NCBI GenBank assembly: GCA_029721515.1
Contig: CM056561.1
Span: 4,984,001-5,048,000, forward strand
Source of the DNA: Synanceia verrucosa
Taxonomy: Eukaryota; Chordata; Actinopteri; Perciformes; Synanceiidae
Reading direction: 5' to 3'
Length of the DNA: 64,000 nucleotides
Under the pieces are notes generated by a model. The model was given only the letters and a program-made list of their open reading frames with translations, was not told where the DNA came from and searched no databases. The position numbers and the translations under genes were made by a program. Position 1 is the stretch's first letter. Every line of letters starts with the position of its first letter. Below, piece by piece: positions 35,901 to 47,600 of the stretch.

Positions 35901-38900
35901 ATAGGCCTGTCACAATAATCAATAAATCAATTAGTCACACACAAAATGCAGCTGTAGCAGCTGAGCCTCGTGAAGAGTAGAGAGCAAGGTAACGAGTCCA
36001 AATTAGTAGGAATAGTGATGATTTTAAAGCTGGATTATTAGGGCATATTATTATTACATTAGTGAAAAATATTGTTGACAATAATATTGTTTATTGGCAA
36101 TAAGTTGTAGGACAATATATCATCCTTGTTCCTTGTCAACTTGTTGTCTTGACAGGCCGACTCACCAGCCAGCACAAACTCAGCGTACATGACAACAGGC
36201 CCATCTCCATGACAACCAAGAGCATTCCATCCACTCATACTGCAAAGCAACAATAACTGTGTTTTGTTCTTTTAGCAGCAAAATGCTCCACTTTGTTCTT
36301 CTGATAATCAATTACTGTCAGCCTATTATTATGTGCTGAACAGGAAGTATCGGGTAGGTTATGATTTTCCCTGAAAAACAGCTGACTGCTGTGGTCGAAT
36401 ATAATGTTTTGAGTGCAGGAGAGTGAACCAAAACCATTAAGTTCGAGGCCGGACAGAAAAACAATGAGCGAACACTCACTGTAAAGCTCCATATTTGATA
36501 CACTGCTATAATAAAAACAACGATAATACCAACTATCATCCTACCAACATATTTAACATATAAGGGGACTACCAACTGGCTACTGACTAAGAAACAACTA
36601 TCACAACAAAATCAATGTTAACATATTTCATCTACATACTTGCTTAATGAGTTACTTAATAAGTTCCATCTATTAAAGCAGAGAAAAAAAAATTTGTGTA
36701 ATTTGTGTAACACTGGGACAAATTATTCGTGCCTTATTAGGTTGTCAGGGTTTTCATGCCTCTAGGATCTGTAACATCAACTTACTGATAATTGTGATTT
36801 ACATTATATATATTTATTTAGCAAGGTAGAGTGTTAGAGCTCAATGACGCATACTGTGCTAGCTTATGGTCACATTCTAACAGTAAGGGAAGACTGAGAC
36901 GCTTCAGTTTTCTGGCAGTTTCACTTATCATTAACTCCCCAGGCTTTGCTTGTCTGTGAGACCTCCTTTCGCAACACATTGGGATGACTGTTCAAGCAGC
37001 ACATTGCTAATGAGCATAATTAATCTTTTTTTTTTTTTTTACCGAAGCCATTGAGGATTTATTCACACATTTGGCTGTGTCTAATTCTCTTAAAGCAGCA
37101 GAAACAGTTGATTTATGGTCCATATCACTACTTTAAATACACAATGAGAAAATAAATGATTTCACCTTTGATTTCACACATTAGCATTAACAATTGTTGC
37201 ATGAGGTTAATTCCATTTTTTTCTTTTTAAAGACTTATCAGATCATTTGTCACAGCACCACTTAGCCATAATTAATTCATTGTAGTGATTTCAGAAACAT
37301 ATGAAATGTGGTGCATACCAATTGGTATCAGTTGCTAGAAACTATATAATTGAATTTCACTGAGAAACACTATCATCAGTTCTCTGCAGTCCATGTACAG
37401 TCTGCATTCCCAGATGCATATTCCAAGAGTGCAGAATCCAGGGGCCTCATTTATCAAAAAGCATATAAATCTATTGTAAATCAAAATCTATTAAGCATAT
37501 ATATATGTAAATTTAGATCTATTAAACTGTGTGTATGCACACGTGTGTGATTACAGGTGAGTTGAGAAAGGTGCAGACATTAACACACCTCATAGTCTGC
37601 CCTCTACACGCCCAAACACAACCATATATGGTCAATGCAAATTAGCACATGACTATAAAGTCGCCATGAGAGCTCTGGGATTTGTAGAGTGACGTCAGCA
37701 GACACAGAGATCAATATGACTGTTGGTGAGATGCAGACGACAAAAAAAAGGCCTGTTTGGCAGGTCTTTGCACTCGTATGATCACTGCTATAGTTGATCA
37801 TCTAACTTGGTGTTAATTTATTGTTAAACACAATGCTCTATTGCATATGGAGGATATAAGCAGAACATACTCAGATCATCTCCACTGGATGCAAAACGAC
37901 GCCAATGCTTTGTCGGACATGTTTCCATTCAAATCACTGTGCCAACGCCTGCCAAAATAAATCGACAGAGCTTCGATTTTTGTCGGACGCATGAATTCAG
38001 CACAGAGCAAATCATGTGGGACAGGAAGTCGGGTACAGACACAAAATAAAACATCAGATTTATTTTCAAAATAAACTGTGTTTGCAGTGGATCGTTTTAT
38101 AAATTTCCTACTACTCGGTGGACAGGGTGGTTCTCTTTCACCGACGCTCCGCTATAACCCGCTATATCGCGCGATTATAAGTGAATTTGCGAGATGTAAT
38201 TAGTCAGTGAGATCTCGTTCTTGTGATCCCAGCTGTTTCATGGTTGACAATGTTCAACTATTGGAAATGGAAAAGCATTGTGCCAAACTGTAATTACATT
38301 TCAGTGCTGCCAGGCTACTTTCATGACTAAATGAAATAAAAAGGGCAGTTTCAAATTATCTAGCAATATGTCAGTCTTTCATGAAAGATGGCCTGGCTCT
38401 ATTAATCGACCGGAAGTAGTATTATTTATCTGCCTGGGGTGAAATCATATTTTTTACTTCTAATTCAAACTTGCGTAAGTGGGAAATGAAAGCTATTGTG
38501 AGAGTACATTTTCATTCCAATCTGCTATGCTTCCGTAGTAACAGCAGTATCTATCAGTAAGCATAAGAAATGCAACTTATCAATTGCAGCCGGAGATGCC
38601 TACATATAGATGTTATAAATTAACTAATTCAGGCTTCTTTTGTCTACATGTAACTTCACAAGGCTGTGAAAAATAAGAGAACCAGCTAGCAGCCTCTGAA
38701 AGAACTGCTGATCTATTCCAAACAGTTGATTCAACAATTGCTGCTAATGAGGGCAGTATAATTGAAGCGAAGTGCATGCTTTTAAAGAGCTCTTCTTGTC
38801 TGTTTCCCAAAGGAACACGGTCTATAATGGAAAGCACAAAGCCCGAGAGACTGCAAGCCTCACAAACAAAAATGTTTGAAATGCAAATGAGCCTAAAAAA

Positions 38901-41900
38901 TTCTGCCTTTATGAGAATTTCCTGCAAGAAACCTTGTAAAAAAACAGAGCTGAATTAACAATTTATGTTTTACAGCAAAGGCTGAATCATACTTGTTGAA
39001 TTTAAAAATTGATGCAAAACAAAGTGTAAACATTTGGTTAGGTAACTACAGTACATTCGAGAGGCATAGTGGGTTGATTTTTAGTACATCTAGTGAAAGC
39101 AGAAAACAGAGGAAGTATATATAAATACTGATTATTTAAAATTTGGCTTTTCATGTATTGGTCCTGATGATGCTCTGCTGCCACAGTGTGTTATTAGCAA
39201 AGAGTTGCTAGCTAACAACAGCATGCGACCATGTAAACTCCAGCATTATATTGAAACCATAGCCGTCAAGTTTCACCACTCAGAGTTTACACATTTAACC
39301 CTTTCACACTCACCTGCTGTATTTCGCATGCATGAAAATTTATCATGTAATACCGACCAAATTACACTACTATATGTGCAGTAGGACATGTAGCAAGACA
39401 CTCTGGGCAAACAGCATACAGCTACACACCAACCAATCAGAAAATAGCACTGACATATCTGGGTAAGATACAGGTGATCATTTTCAGTGTAGCATACAAG
39501 CGTTAATGTGGGAATATGTTTTTTTGGTTGTTTTTTTTTTACACAATCTGTTGAAAAGTTAAAAGGCATTTTCTTTAAAAGTGATTTCTTTTTTAAATAT
39601 ATTTAAATGTATTTAAAAAGGAACTGATGAGACTGTCTCTACAAAGATTTCTATTCCAACTTAAAGTGAACTACCTTTTTAAACCATTTTGCCAGGATTG
39701 GCCCGTGGTGTTGAGGCTGAATATTAGATCTATAAATGAGATGAGGAAAACAAGATCTACAGAGGCTTGAGATCTTTAAATCGACCAGAGTAGCATCCTT
39801 GCTGATGAGCAGCCTGGGTTTTAGTACATGGCTCAGGTGTGTCCATCTCTCTGTGTAAAGCTGCTTCTCTACAAACAGATACTCAACACATGCATGTATA
39901 AAAATCATTCCTTAAAACATGGGGGAATAACTAAATCCTAAATCATTTTTATGGCCAGTATATAGTGACATTATATCATTGAGTAAATCCCTAAAGAACA
40001 TTCTCCAAGGTTCAAAAGATAAAATAAACACCTAGAAGGGATGGAGCATAGGGGAGCTGTGTGAAGGTGACAGAAAGTGCTTCTTCCTTCCTGTCTTTGA
40101 TTAACTTTTGAGGCCTCGGCGGCTCACGGGGCTACTGCTTTTCTTAATGAACCCCTGATGACAGACAAATTAGCCCCCACTTGGTGATTTAACAGAAGCA
40201 CATGCATCTGCTGCTTCCTATCAGGTTTAATCTACAGTGATTGAAGACTGCTGAAGAACTTGTGAGCACTGGATCGAAGTCAATCAAACAAAAGGCTGAG
40301 GGTGGATGATTCAGACATGTCCTCTTTCACTAAGTAACAGGGTCTAATGAATAGCAGAAAATGAAGAGAGGAGCTGGGGAGTTGTTTCACAGTGAGATGA
40401 CTTACAGACACTTAACTGGCATCAGAATGTGGGCTGTGTGCTGATGTGAAATTGAAAATTGAGGCATTTGGCTATTTTAAGCACCATTGAGCTTAAAAGA
40501 ATCCCAATCATAGGCAAGGCCAACATATCTATATATGAAGTGGTGCATACAGTGAGCATGGGGATGAAAGATTAAAATCTACGCCTTTACAGAGAAGAAA
40601 ATTAAGCCACCTCTTTAGACCACACCTCTATAAGGATTTGGGGTATGACAGGGCTATAGTTTTTACAGATTTAACATGATACACTGATGGAAAGTTGCCC
40701 AAAATTATAATAATTAATAAAACAACAGTAAAGCTTTTCTTTGTAAATGTTCCAATAGTTGTTCATTCATTCACAGTGGGCCTTACAGCAAGGCAACAGC
40801 AATCCCTGGCTTTATTTTAGATTTACACCTAAAAATGAATAACAAAGTCCACGCAGTGTTGTTATAGATCTGGAGTTGGGGGAAAAGTGAGTGCTAGTAT
40901 TGGATCGATATTCAGTATCAAATACCGACTGAAAGGTTTGATACCTTCCTAATTAAAATGTATTCTTTGTAAGATATTGAATTCGGTTATCTGTGGGGGA
41001 AAAAAGGAGCTCAAAGTGTTTTATGTGCTACTCGGATAGCAGGAAAGTTTGATCAGTGAATGGATGCACATCACATAAAAGCCATCTGTAATGACTTATC
41101 AAGCCTCCTTCCCTAGCAACATACAGTTCAGCAAATGCCACAGGGCTTAATCACAGCCCCTCACCCTCAGTTTGAAGGGTAAGAAAGGCTGACATCCAGC
41201 TGAAGAGGCTGTGTGGTATCAGATATGACTCCCTGTGTTCTCCTCCTCACTGAAGAAGCCCTCTCCTCAATCAATTACAGTAGACAGCTCGTTATTTCCC
41301 ATGGTTCCCCTATTTAGACCGTGACACGAGTTAACCAATAAGCGAGTGCTCCATCACTATAGTCTTAAAGGGTATAAGAGGGCTCTCCACAAGGCCAGAG
41401 CAGTCTATTACTCATCATTAACAGAGAAAAATAAAAACAACAACAGGTTTATTTTCAGCACTGTAGTCAGGCTGACAGAAAGACACAGCTCTATTGAACC
41501 ATGTATTCCTGTAAGCCTCCCTCTTTCATCCTCTTCCTGTCTTTTTCCCTTTAAAAGTTTTTTTGGTGCGTTTTCCCTTAGTCAATGTGAGGGTTGTAAA
41601 GGACAGAGGGTGTCATATCCTGTACGATTGTAAAGCCCTCTTGTGATTTGTGATATTGGGCTGTACAAATAAAATTGACTTGACTTTAAGTTCTGATGCA
41701 AATAAAATACAAAAGATTACAGAAAGTTGACTGTACAAACAAGGTACTGAAACAATGGCCTCTTGTGGAATACTATAGGTTGAGTGGAGTAGGGCTGTGC
41801 AATTAATCAAATTTTGATCACAATTTTCGACTTTGCAGTCAAACTTTGCAGTGTCCTTTTCAGTCCACGCTGTCCCTTCAGAAAGCAATGACTGTCAGTG

Positions 41901-44315
41901 TTGCATAATCGTTGCGTACTAATATGTTGTATGTGTGACGTTTGATAACATTTGACAGAGTTTGATAGGGAGATACGATTGCATTAGCGGCGCTAAGATC
42001 ACTAGCGTGGTTGCTAAATATAGATAATAGTCACAATTATATATAACTAATAATAATTATAATAGGGTTGTAAATCTCAACACAACTCCAGCAATTCAAA
42101 GTCAATAAAAGACACTGCTGGTCATCCCAAGTCATTCTCCTTCCCGAGTGCTAAATACCAAGGCGTTGTCACATCTGTTGGCATGTGTTACAACTCATCC
42201 ATGCCAGAATAAACGCTCAGAGAAAGAGCGCTGGGAATGAGGTGATATCATATGAAGAGAGAAAAGACACATACCAGGCAGGCGGGAGTGGCGGTGGAGA
42301 GGTCAAGACCACTTTTCATGTTGTTTTATGCCATCATCTCTTTACAATCACTTGCTTGCATGCAGTCATTTTCACCATACAAACAGTAGTTATGAGCCCA
42401 GTCATGCATCCATCCATCCATCCATTTTCTACTGCTTATCCTCATAGGGTCATGGGGGGGGCGGGAGCCTATCCCAGCTGTCTTAAGGCAGAAGGCAGGG
42501 CACATAGAGACAGACTACCTCATACACTCACATTCACATCTACGGGTAATTTAAATTAGCCAATTAACCTAATCCCCATGCATGTTTTTGGATGGTGGGA
42601 GGAAGCTGGAGTACCTGGAGAGAACCCATACAGACACGGGGAGAACATGCAAACTCCACACAGAAAGGCCCCGGGCCGGGAATGGAACCTTCTTGCTTTG
42701 AGGCGACAGTGCTAACCACTACACCACCATGGCGCCCCCCAATCATGCATTTCTTTCCTAAACCTAAACCTACAGTGACGCCAAGAGTAATTGCAGTGGT
42801 TTGATGCTGAAAATAATGTGACAAAGCTTCTGTTAGGATGAGGGGGTTTTATGTAGGTTTAGTAACCTACATGTTTAGATATGTTTAGCTTAGATATGTG
42901 AAAGCATTCCTGGTGTAAATAGAAAAATCATAATTCTATAACAATGATGATTTCTTACAAAAATCCAAATTATAATGTGAAGCTCTCCATGCACTTGAAA
43001 ATAATTAGGATCCATGACATCATGAAAAATGATAATTTTACATGTGCATTCTTGTGGGTCATATGATCACTTTTATTGTCAAGCACTGCCTGAAAAACAT
43101 GATAACATGAATGTATCTTAAATTATCTGTGTGGTCTGTTGAAAAGCAGTTCATCCATCTAAGAAAATCAAATTATTCATCACTTACTGTACAATATTAT
43201 CCCACTCCCTCCTCCTCCCTTTCTCCCCTTCACTCATCGCCTGTGATCAGCATCAGGTAACTAGATGCTTCAGTAGCATATTGTTGCTATGCTCGTGTTC
43301 CTGTATCCTTTCTGTGTCCTCATCTGTCAGTAATCACCCCCTCCCCAAACTCTCCCTCCTCTGCCTGTCTCTACCCGGCTACGTTTCTCCTCAGGTAACA
43401 AGTTCTCCTACTGCCACGCCTGCCTGCTGGTTGCTGGGGTCTGGTGCTATGCTGGAGTTTTTGCTGTAGGCCCCCTGTCGGGCTGGGGGGAGTACGGGCC
43501 CGAGCCTTATGGTACAGCTTGCTGCATCAACTGGGATGCACCGAGCCAAAACTCTGCAGCGATGAGCTACATAATCTGCCTCTTCTTCTTCTGCTACATC
43601 GTACCCTGCACTGTCATCTTCCTGTCCTACACATTCATCCTGCTGACGGTCAGGGGCTCCCGCCAGGCAGTGCAGCAGCACATGTCCCCACAGAACAAGA
43701 TCACCAATGCACATGTGCTTATCATTAAGGTAAATGCAAAGGTTCACTTTCCAGACCACCAGACTATACAGACCTAAGTAAATACATGCCTATGTGACAA
43801 ATGTGTTTGGTGTCTCTTTTCAGCTTTCTGTGGCAGTTTGCATCGGTTTCCTGACAGCATGGAGTCCATATGCCATCGTTTCCATGTGGGCAGCATTTGG
43901 TGACCCAACAACTGTACCGCCCATGGCTTTTGCTCTGGCAGCTATCTTTGCCAAGTCCTCCACCCTGTATAACCCTATTGTCTATCTGGTCTTCAAGCCC
44001 AACTTCAGAAAGTCCCTGTGCCGGGATGTGGCCCATCCACTCTGTGGATGTCTGTGTCAGCACAAGCCTGCACAGAATGGGACTTGCAGGCAATCTCTTC
44101 ACAAAGAAGAGTGCAACTCCACAAGGTTGTCAAATGGGCTACCGGAAAACCATGGGACCTGCAAACACTGTCCTTGCACTCCAACAGTCACTGGTGGAAG
44201 AGAAAACTTCACAGAAAACAGCCCCCAGCAGACTGCCAGGATACTTAAAGGATCAACGCATAGCGAGGTGGCTGTCAGTCAGCTCTCCAATGAGATACAA
44301 AGTGACTTCCTTTGA
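32848..44315 (+). CDS. opn6: Neuropsin-family opsin, probably opn6; five coding exons, 401 aa
   Basis: This is a seven-helix retinal photoreceptor of the plasma membrane. The exons join in frame (88+163+128+335+492 nt, stop included) with GT/AG borders throughout. By hand alignment to bovine rhodopsin, without gaps in TM2-TM3: N37 and D65 (TM1/TM2), C92-C169 disulfide, Y95 (site 113), E163 (site 181, likely counterion), W251-S-P253 in TM6, retinal-linking K282 (site 296) and N288-P-I-V-Y292. N3 lies in an N-A-S glycosylation sequon. Unusually, the E/DRY site reads V116-C117-W118 and the TM6 acidic site is H233. Site 91, a lysine reported to drive UV absorption in Opn5m, is F73. The tail has about nine cysteines, some possible palmitoylation sites. 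Family certainty is high; opn6 rather than opn7/8/9 is my recollection of the FGKTVC- and LTNLTVLSSV-type TM3 signature and needs a tree. Confidence 0.9.
33024..33186 (+). CDS. opn6: Opsin exon 2
   Basis: The acceptor is CTCCTAG and the donor AT|GTGAGT (phase 2). It encodes TM1-TM2, including GNGILLFVAYRKK and NLAISDLGMT, with the conserved N37 and D65. It follows an intron of only 88 bp. Confidence 0.92.
34360..34487 (+). CDS. opn6: Opsin exon 3
   Basis: The acceptor is CCATCCAG and the donor TATG|GTAAGA (phase 1). It encodes the end of extracellular loop 1 and TM3, with the disulfide C92 and Y95. The cytoplasmic end reads S-S-V-C-W-L-K instead of an E/DRY motif. Confidence 0.92.
35905..36120 (+). 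mobile_element. hAT-like remnant
   Basis: It opens AGGCCTGTCACAATAATC with repeated AATCAAT words and closes GTTGTAGGACAATATATC. The ends are partly complementary. This is weak evidence. Confidence 0.35.
37438..37690 (+). mobile_element. MITE fragment starting CAGGGGCCTCATTTAT
   Basis: The sequence CAGGGGCCTCATTTATC is a frequent teleost transposon terminus. Later CACGCCCAAACACAACC and CAATGCAAATTAGCACATG fit the same repeat type. The matching right end was not found, so the copy appears truncated. Confidence 0.4.
40893..40960 (+). mobile_element. hAT-like fragment
   Basis: TATTGGATCGATATTCAG and ATCAAATACCGACTG match the ATCGATA/ACCGA-rich interiors of fish hAT-type repeats. Confidence 0.3.
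41338..41690 (+). mobile_element. L2-like LINE, internally deleted, with 3' tail
   Basis: At its left the plus strand encodes a LINE ORF fragment (41388-41510: KARAVYYSSLTEKNKNN, then RLTERHSSIEPCIPVSL) of the kind found between endonuclease and reverse transcriptase in L2-like elements. This runs straight into a typical 3' end: TGTAAAGCCCTCTTGTG, GATATTGGGCTGTAC and AATAAAATTGACTTGAC. The whole reverse transcriptase is missing. Confidence 0.65.
41792..41850 (+). mobile_element. hAT-like terminal fragment
   Basis: TAGGGCTGTGCAATTAATC, followed by AATTTTGATCACAATTTTCG, is a common fish hAT-type start. Confidence 0.4.
42406..42739 (-). mobile_element. LINE 3' end with ATGG-type tail, copy 2
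   Basis: Closely similar to 19326-19661 and in the same orientation. It differs by a clean loss of about 37 bases between CAGGG and CACATAGAG; the other copy has CAGGGTACAC and later CAGGGCAC, so the repeated CAGGG probably mediated the deletion. Confidence 0.75.
43395..43729 (+). CDS. opn6: Opsin exon 4
   Basis: The acceptor is CTCCTCAG and the donor AAG|GTAAAT (phase 0). It encodes TM4, extracellular loop 2 (E163, C169), TM5 and most of intracellular loop 3. W143 and P153 match conserved TM4 positions. Confidence 0.93.
43824..44315 (+). CDS. opn6: Opsin exon 5 and stop
   Basis: The acceptor is CTTTTCAG and the exon is in phase 0. It encodes TM6 (A-W-S-P), extracellular loop 3, TM7 with FAKSSTLYNPIVY (retinal lysine K282), helix 8 (KPNFRK) and a cysteine-rich tail of about 100 residues ending D-F-L. 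Confidence 0.93.
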   Translation, partial: LSVAVCIGFLTAWSPYAIVSMWAAFGDPTTVPPMAFALAAIFAKSSTLYNPIVYLVFKPNFRKSLCRDVAHPLCGCLCQHKPAQNGTCRQSLHKEECNSTRLSNGLPENHGTCKHCPCTPTVTGGRENFTENSPQQTARILKGSTHSEVAVSQLSNEIQSDFL

Positions 44316-44635
44316 AGAAACAAACACAGCCACACAGTGCAAAGGTGAAAAAATACGAAATGGACAAAAAGACAACAAAAATAGAAATGAGAAAAGAAAA
44401 GACACTACTTGCAAAAGTAGAAGAGGGACTGAAAAAAAATTTTTGAACTTCTACACTAAAGTTTAAAAAAAAAAAAAAACTAAGCCTCAAAAATGTGATA
44501 CTGCCAAAAAAAAAACTCAGCAGCAAATGACCACCAAGTGCAAAGCCAATATAGAAGGATAAACGAGCTGAAGCGCCAACATGCAACCATAAATGTGTAC
44601 ATCAAAATTTCAGCAGGTCGATTTTCACAATACAA

Positions 44636-44641
44636 ATTAAA
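44636..44641 (+). terminator. Candidate polyadenylation signal ATTAAA
   Basis: This is the first reasonable variant poly(A) hexamer after the opsin stop, about 320 bp downstream. Not confirmed by a downstream GU-rich element. Confidence 0.3.
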
Positions 44642-47600
44642 AGTTATTCCTTAAAATGAACTTTTATGTATGTACTACAATTACTGTATTTGATGATGTG
44701 TTTGATAGGTATTTATCAATGCATGCCTGAAACTGAAGTACCACAGGGTTGCTGGTGTCATCTGACGGGTAAATATTCCATCTCGTCATTCATTAAGGTC
44801 TCAAAAAAAAAACTTTTTATGTGTGTAAAAATGGCCATTCCATCATTCACCCAGGGTGTTTTATTGATTCCTCTGAAAGGAGGTGCTGTCACTGTCAGCT
44901 GTGTCCAGAGCAGAAAGCATGCCCGAATTAGAACAGCTGAATGACTGGTGGCGAATCTATAACTCTCAATAAGCTCTATTTCAATGTACCGAGACCTCAA
45001 GACGAAAGTATTCATGATGGCAATGCAAAACCTGCTTGAGGATCCATCATACAACGGTCCACAATGTCCAGCTTCTGAGGATCATTGTCCGAAATAAGCT
45101 ACAATTGCGCAAAACGTGAATAACAGTGTTTACATGAATACGCTTTTCTGACATGAAATACACATGGGACACACTAATCAGGGTAGATCTGATGTCAGTG
45201 AAAGGTAATGTTAATTTTGTTAAGTCTCAGAAATATGTTATTTATTTAATATTTGGCTGTCTTTGCATGCTTTAAGTGTTGCATGGACAGGGGTTTCATT
45301 TCTAGGAGGCTGCTCAGGTGAAATCAGGTAAATTTATTCTTAAACGTCAGTACCAGCGCAGTGCAAAGTTCAAGATTCATTCTGTTTATTTACAATTTGG
45401 GACTTACTTTCACATTTTCGGACATTATAGTTTTATGATAACATGTGCTCACCAAAGTAATTTCTGAGATCTGGGAACACTGTGACAGACAGAGACGTAG
45501 TAAGAAATGAGCAGTGACACACACATATATACATTATTCAGTGAACTACTATTTAGCAATGCTGTCAAAATCTATGAAAATAAGACCAAAACTATGGAAT
45601 CAACTAGAATATGTTATTTAACCTGTGTGTGTGTATGTGTTTAATGTCTCTCAGTCAGCATATGCGTTCATGGGAAACAGTATGCCGCTAAGCGCATATC
45701 AGCAAAAACAATGACAAAAAGAACCCTGACAGGTCTGTTAAACACATTAAATGAGCCATTACAACAAAAGAGGATGAATTATCTCTATGTCTATGCATGG
45801 ACACAGGCCATCTGCCTTCAGTGCTGTTTTTGCTTCTTGAAAAAGAGAGGCCTATTGTTCACTAAAAGGACTTGTAACGTGAGAGGCAGAAGGCTTTCCC
45901 GCAGCATCTGCCAACATTATTCAAATACCAAATGCCTAGTGAGCACAGTTGAGCTTAACCTCGGTTTGTCCAACGAGCAGTTTTGTACTTCTCTCCTGGC
46001 AGCATAGGTCATCAAACAGAAGTACAAAAAAGACCTGCCGTGCATGTTGTGGTTGACTAGCATGACTTTTCTGCCATCTCTCATGATTCATTTCTTTACT
46101 GTAGTGAGGGGGAAAACTGCAGTCCTGTGCAGTTTTCACAGAATATCTGACTATAAAATTATCTCCCATTTTCTTGTCTCACTGTCGTGAAATAGTTCAC
46201 TTTAAGTACTGTAAGAACAACCATGTCAGCACATGATGATGTCATGTATTCTGCTGCTGGCTGCTTTCCCAAATTACTGATCTAGATATTAGTAGATAGT
46301 GTCTGCTTCTTGAAGAAACTGATACTAAACTACCATCACTAAACCCATATCACCACCTGAACCATTAGCCCTGGGGTAAGACCCTTGTTAGCTCAGCTTA
46401 TAGCTTGCCACTGTGTAAGCTGTGGGTTTAAACTATGTCCAGACCAATATTAGCACTACATCAAAGATGGAACCCCCTCATTCATTTTAATGAGGTCCCT
46501 GCATTAACACATAGTAAAAAAAAATAAAATAAAATAAACAGTACCATCTGGCAAATAAAACGTTGTGCCGTAATGCATCTACCAACATTGGCATTTCCCT
46601 GGTAATGTGAATGGGTCATTTCCACTGTGAATAGAAATTACTGTGCAGTGTTTTGGTGTCTGATAAGCCTTCAAACTCAGGGATCAATTAATACTCAATT
46701 TTTGCAACTGTATTATAGGACAAGAATGTCAATACCGAACAACTTTGCAAAACTAGAGATAGAAATGTTTTATTTCTATTTTATTTTTACAGCTAATACA
46801 ACTGAAAAGTCTTGCTTTCTGCAATATGGTAACTATATTCACTCAATATCACATTTAGTGTACGCTACATTTTGCCACTATATCTTGCCATCAGACAGTC
46901 TTTTCTAATGGAAAACTGAAGCTGTTGTATCCATATGTGTTGTCGCCAAAGCCACCAATTTCAACTGGAAAAAGAAATTCTGATTAACATTAACATTAAA
47001 AACTATTGCACACAACTACATGGATGTACAGGGTCAGGCTCATTTCTGGTTCTTACTCTATAACCTCTCTGGAAAAAACTATGCGATTGTACTTATTACT
47101 CTGCTCTGTGAAAGGTGTCGCTGGTTTCTTGTTGGCTATTTACAATCTAGAAAAAAATCTAGCTATGGGATCAGTAAAATGCTGGTGTCATACTGGAGAC
47201 AAAAGTTACAGTCACCTTTAGATTCACAGTCAAAGCCAAAATGTTGTTTTGGTCACTGATATCTTTATACCAATATGCAGGTTACATTAAGATAACATAC
47301 ATATCAAAGGCTTTGTTCAGCCCACACTCTTGGGCAAAAGCGGATGTACAAACCAGGAAACTTAACTGTGAAAATCTGTGCCAATTCTGATGTCTCTTTT
47401 TTCTATTGTGTTCTACTCAAGGATCAAACACTACAAGTACCTGGGTGCATATTCAGTCACTTTGACCTGGGTCATCTCCACTGCTTTACACATTCAAACA
47501 ATGTACATATATACATCAGATGTCAGGGATTTCATGTAGACATTGGTTTGCATGTTTGTATGTAGATAACATTTGTGTATTGTATGTACAGATGCCAAAT

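Larger units (their letters stand above)
34488..43394 (+). other. Opsin intron 3, about 8.9 kb, repeat-rich
   Basis: It holds hAT-like fragments (35905-36120, 40893-40960, 41792-41850), a CAGGGGCCTC-type MITE fragment, an internally deleted L2-like LINE and a second LINE 3' end. Other introns of this gene are 88, 1173 and 94 bp. No nested gene was recognised. Confidence 0.8.

Noticed and set aside
32848..44315. Opsin as a pseudogene because of the missing E/DRY motif
   Set aside because: All five exons are in frame, all splice sites are consensus, and the lysine, disulfide, counterion and NPxxY residues are kept.
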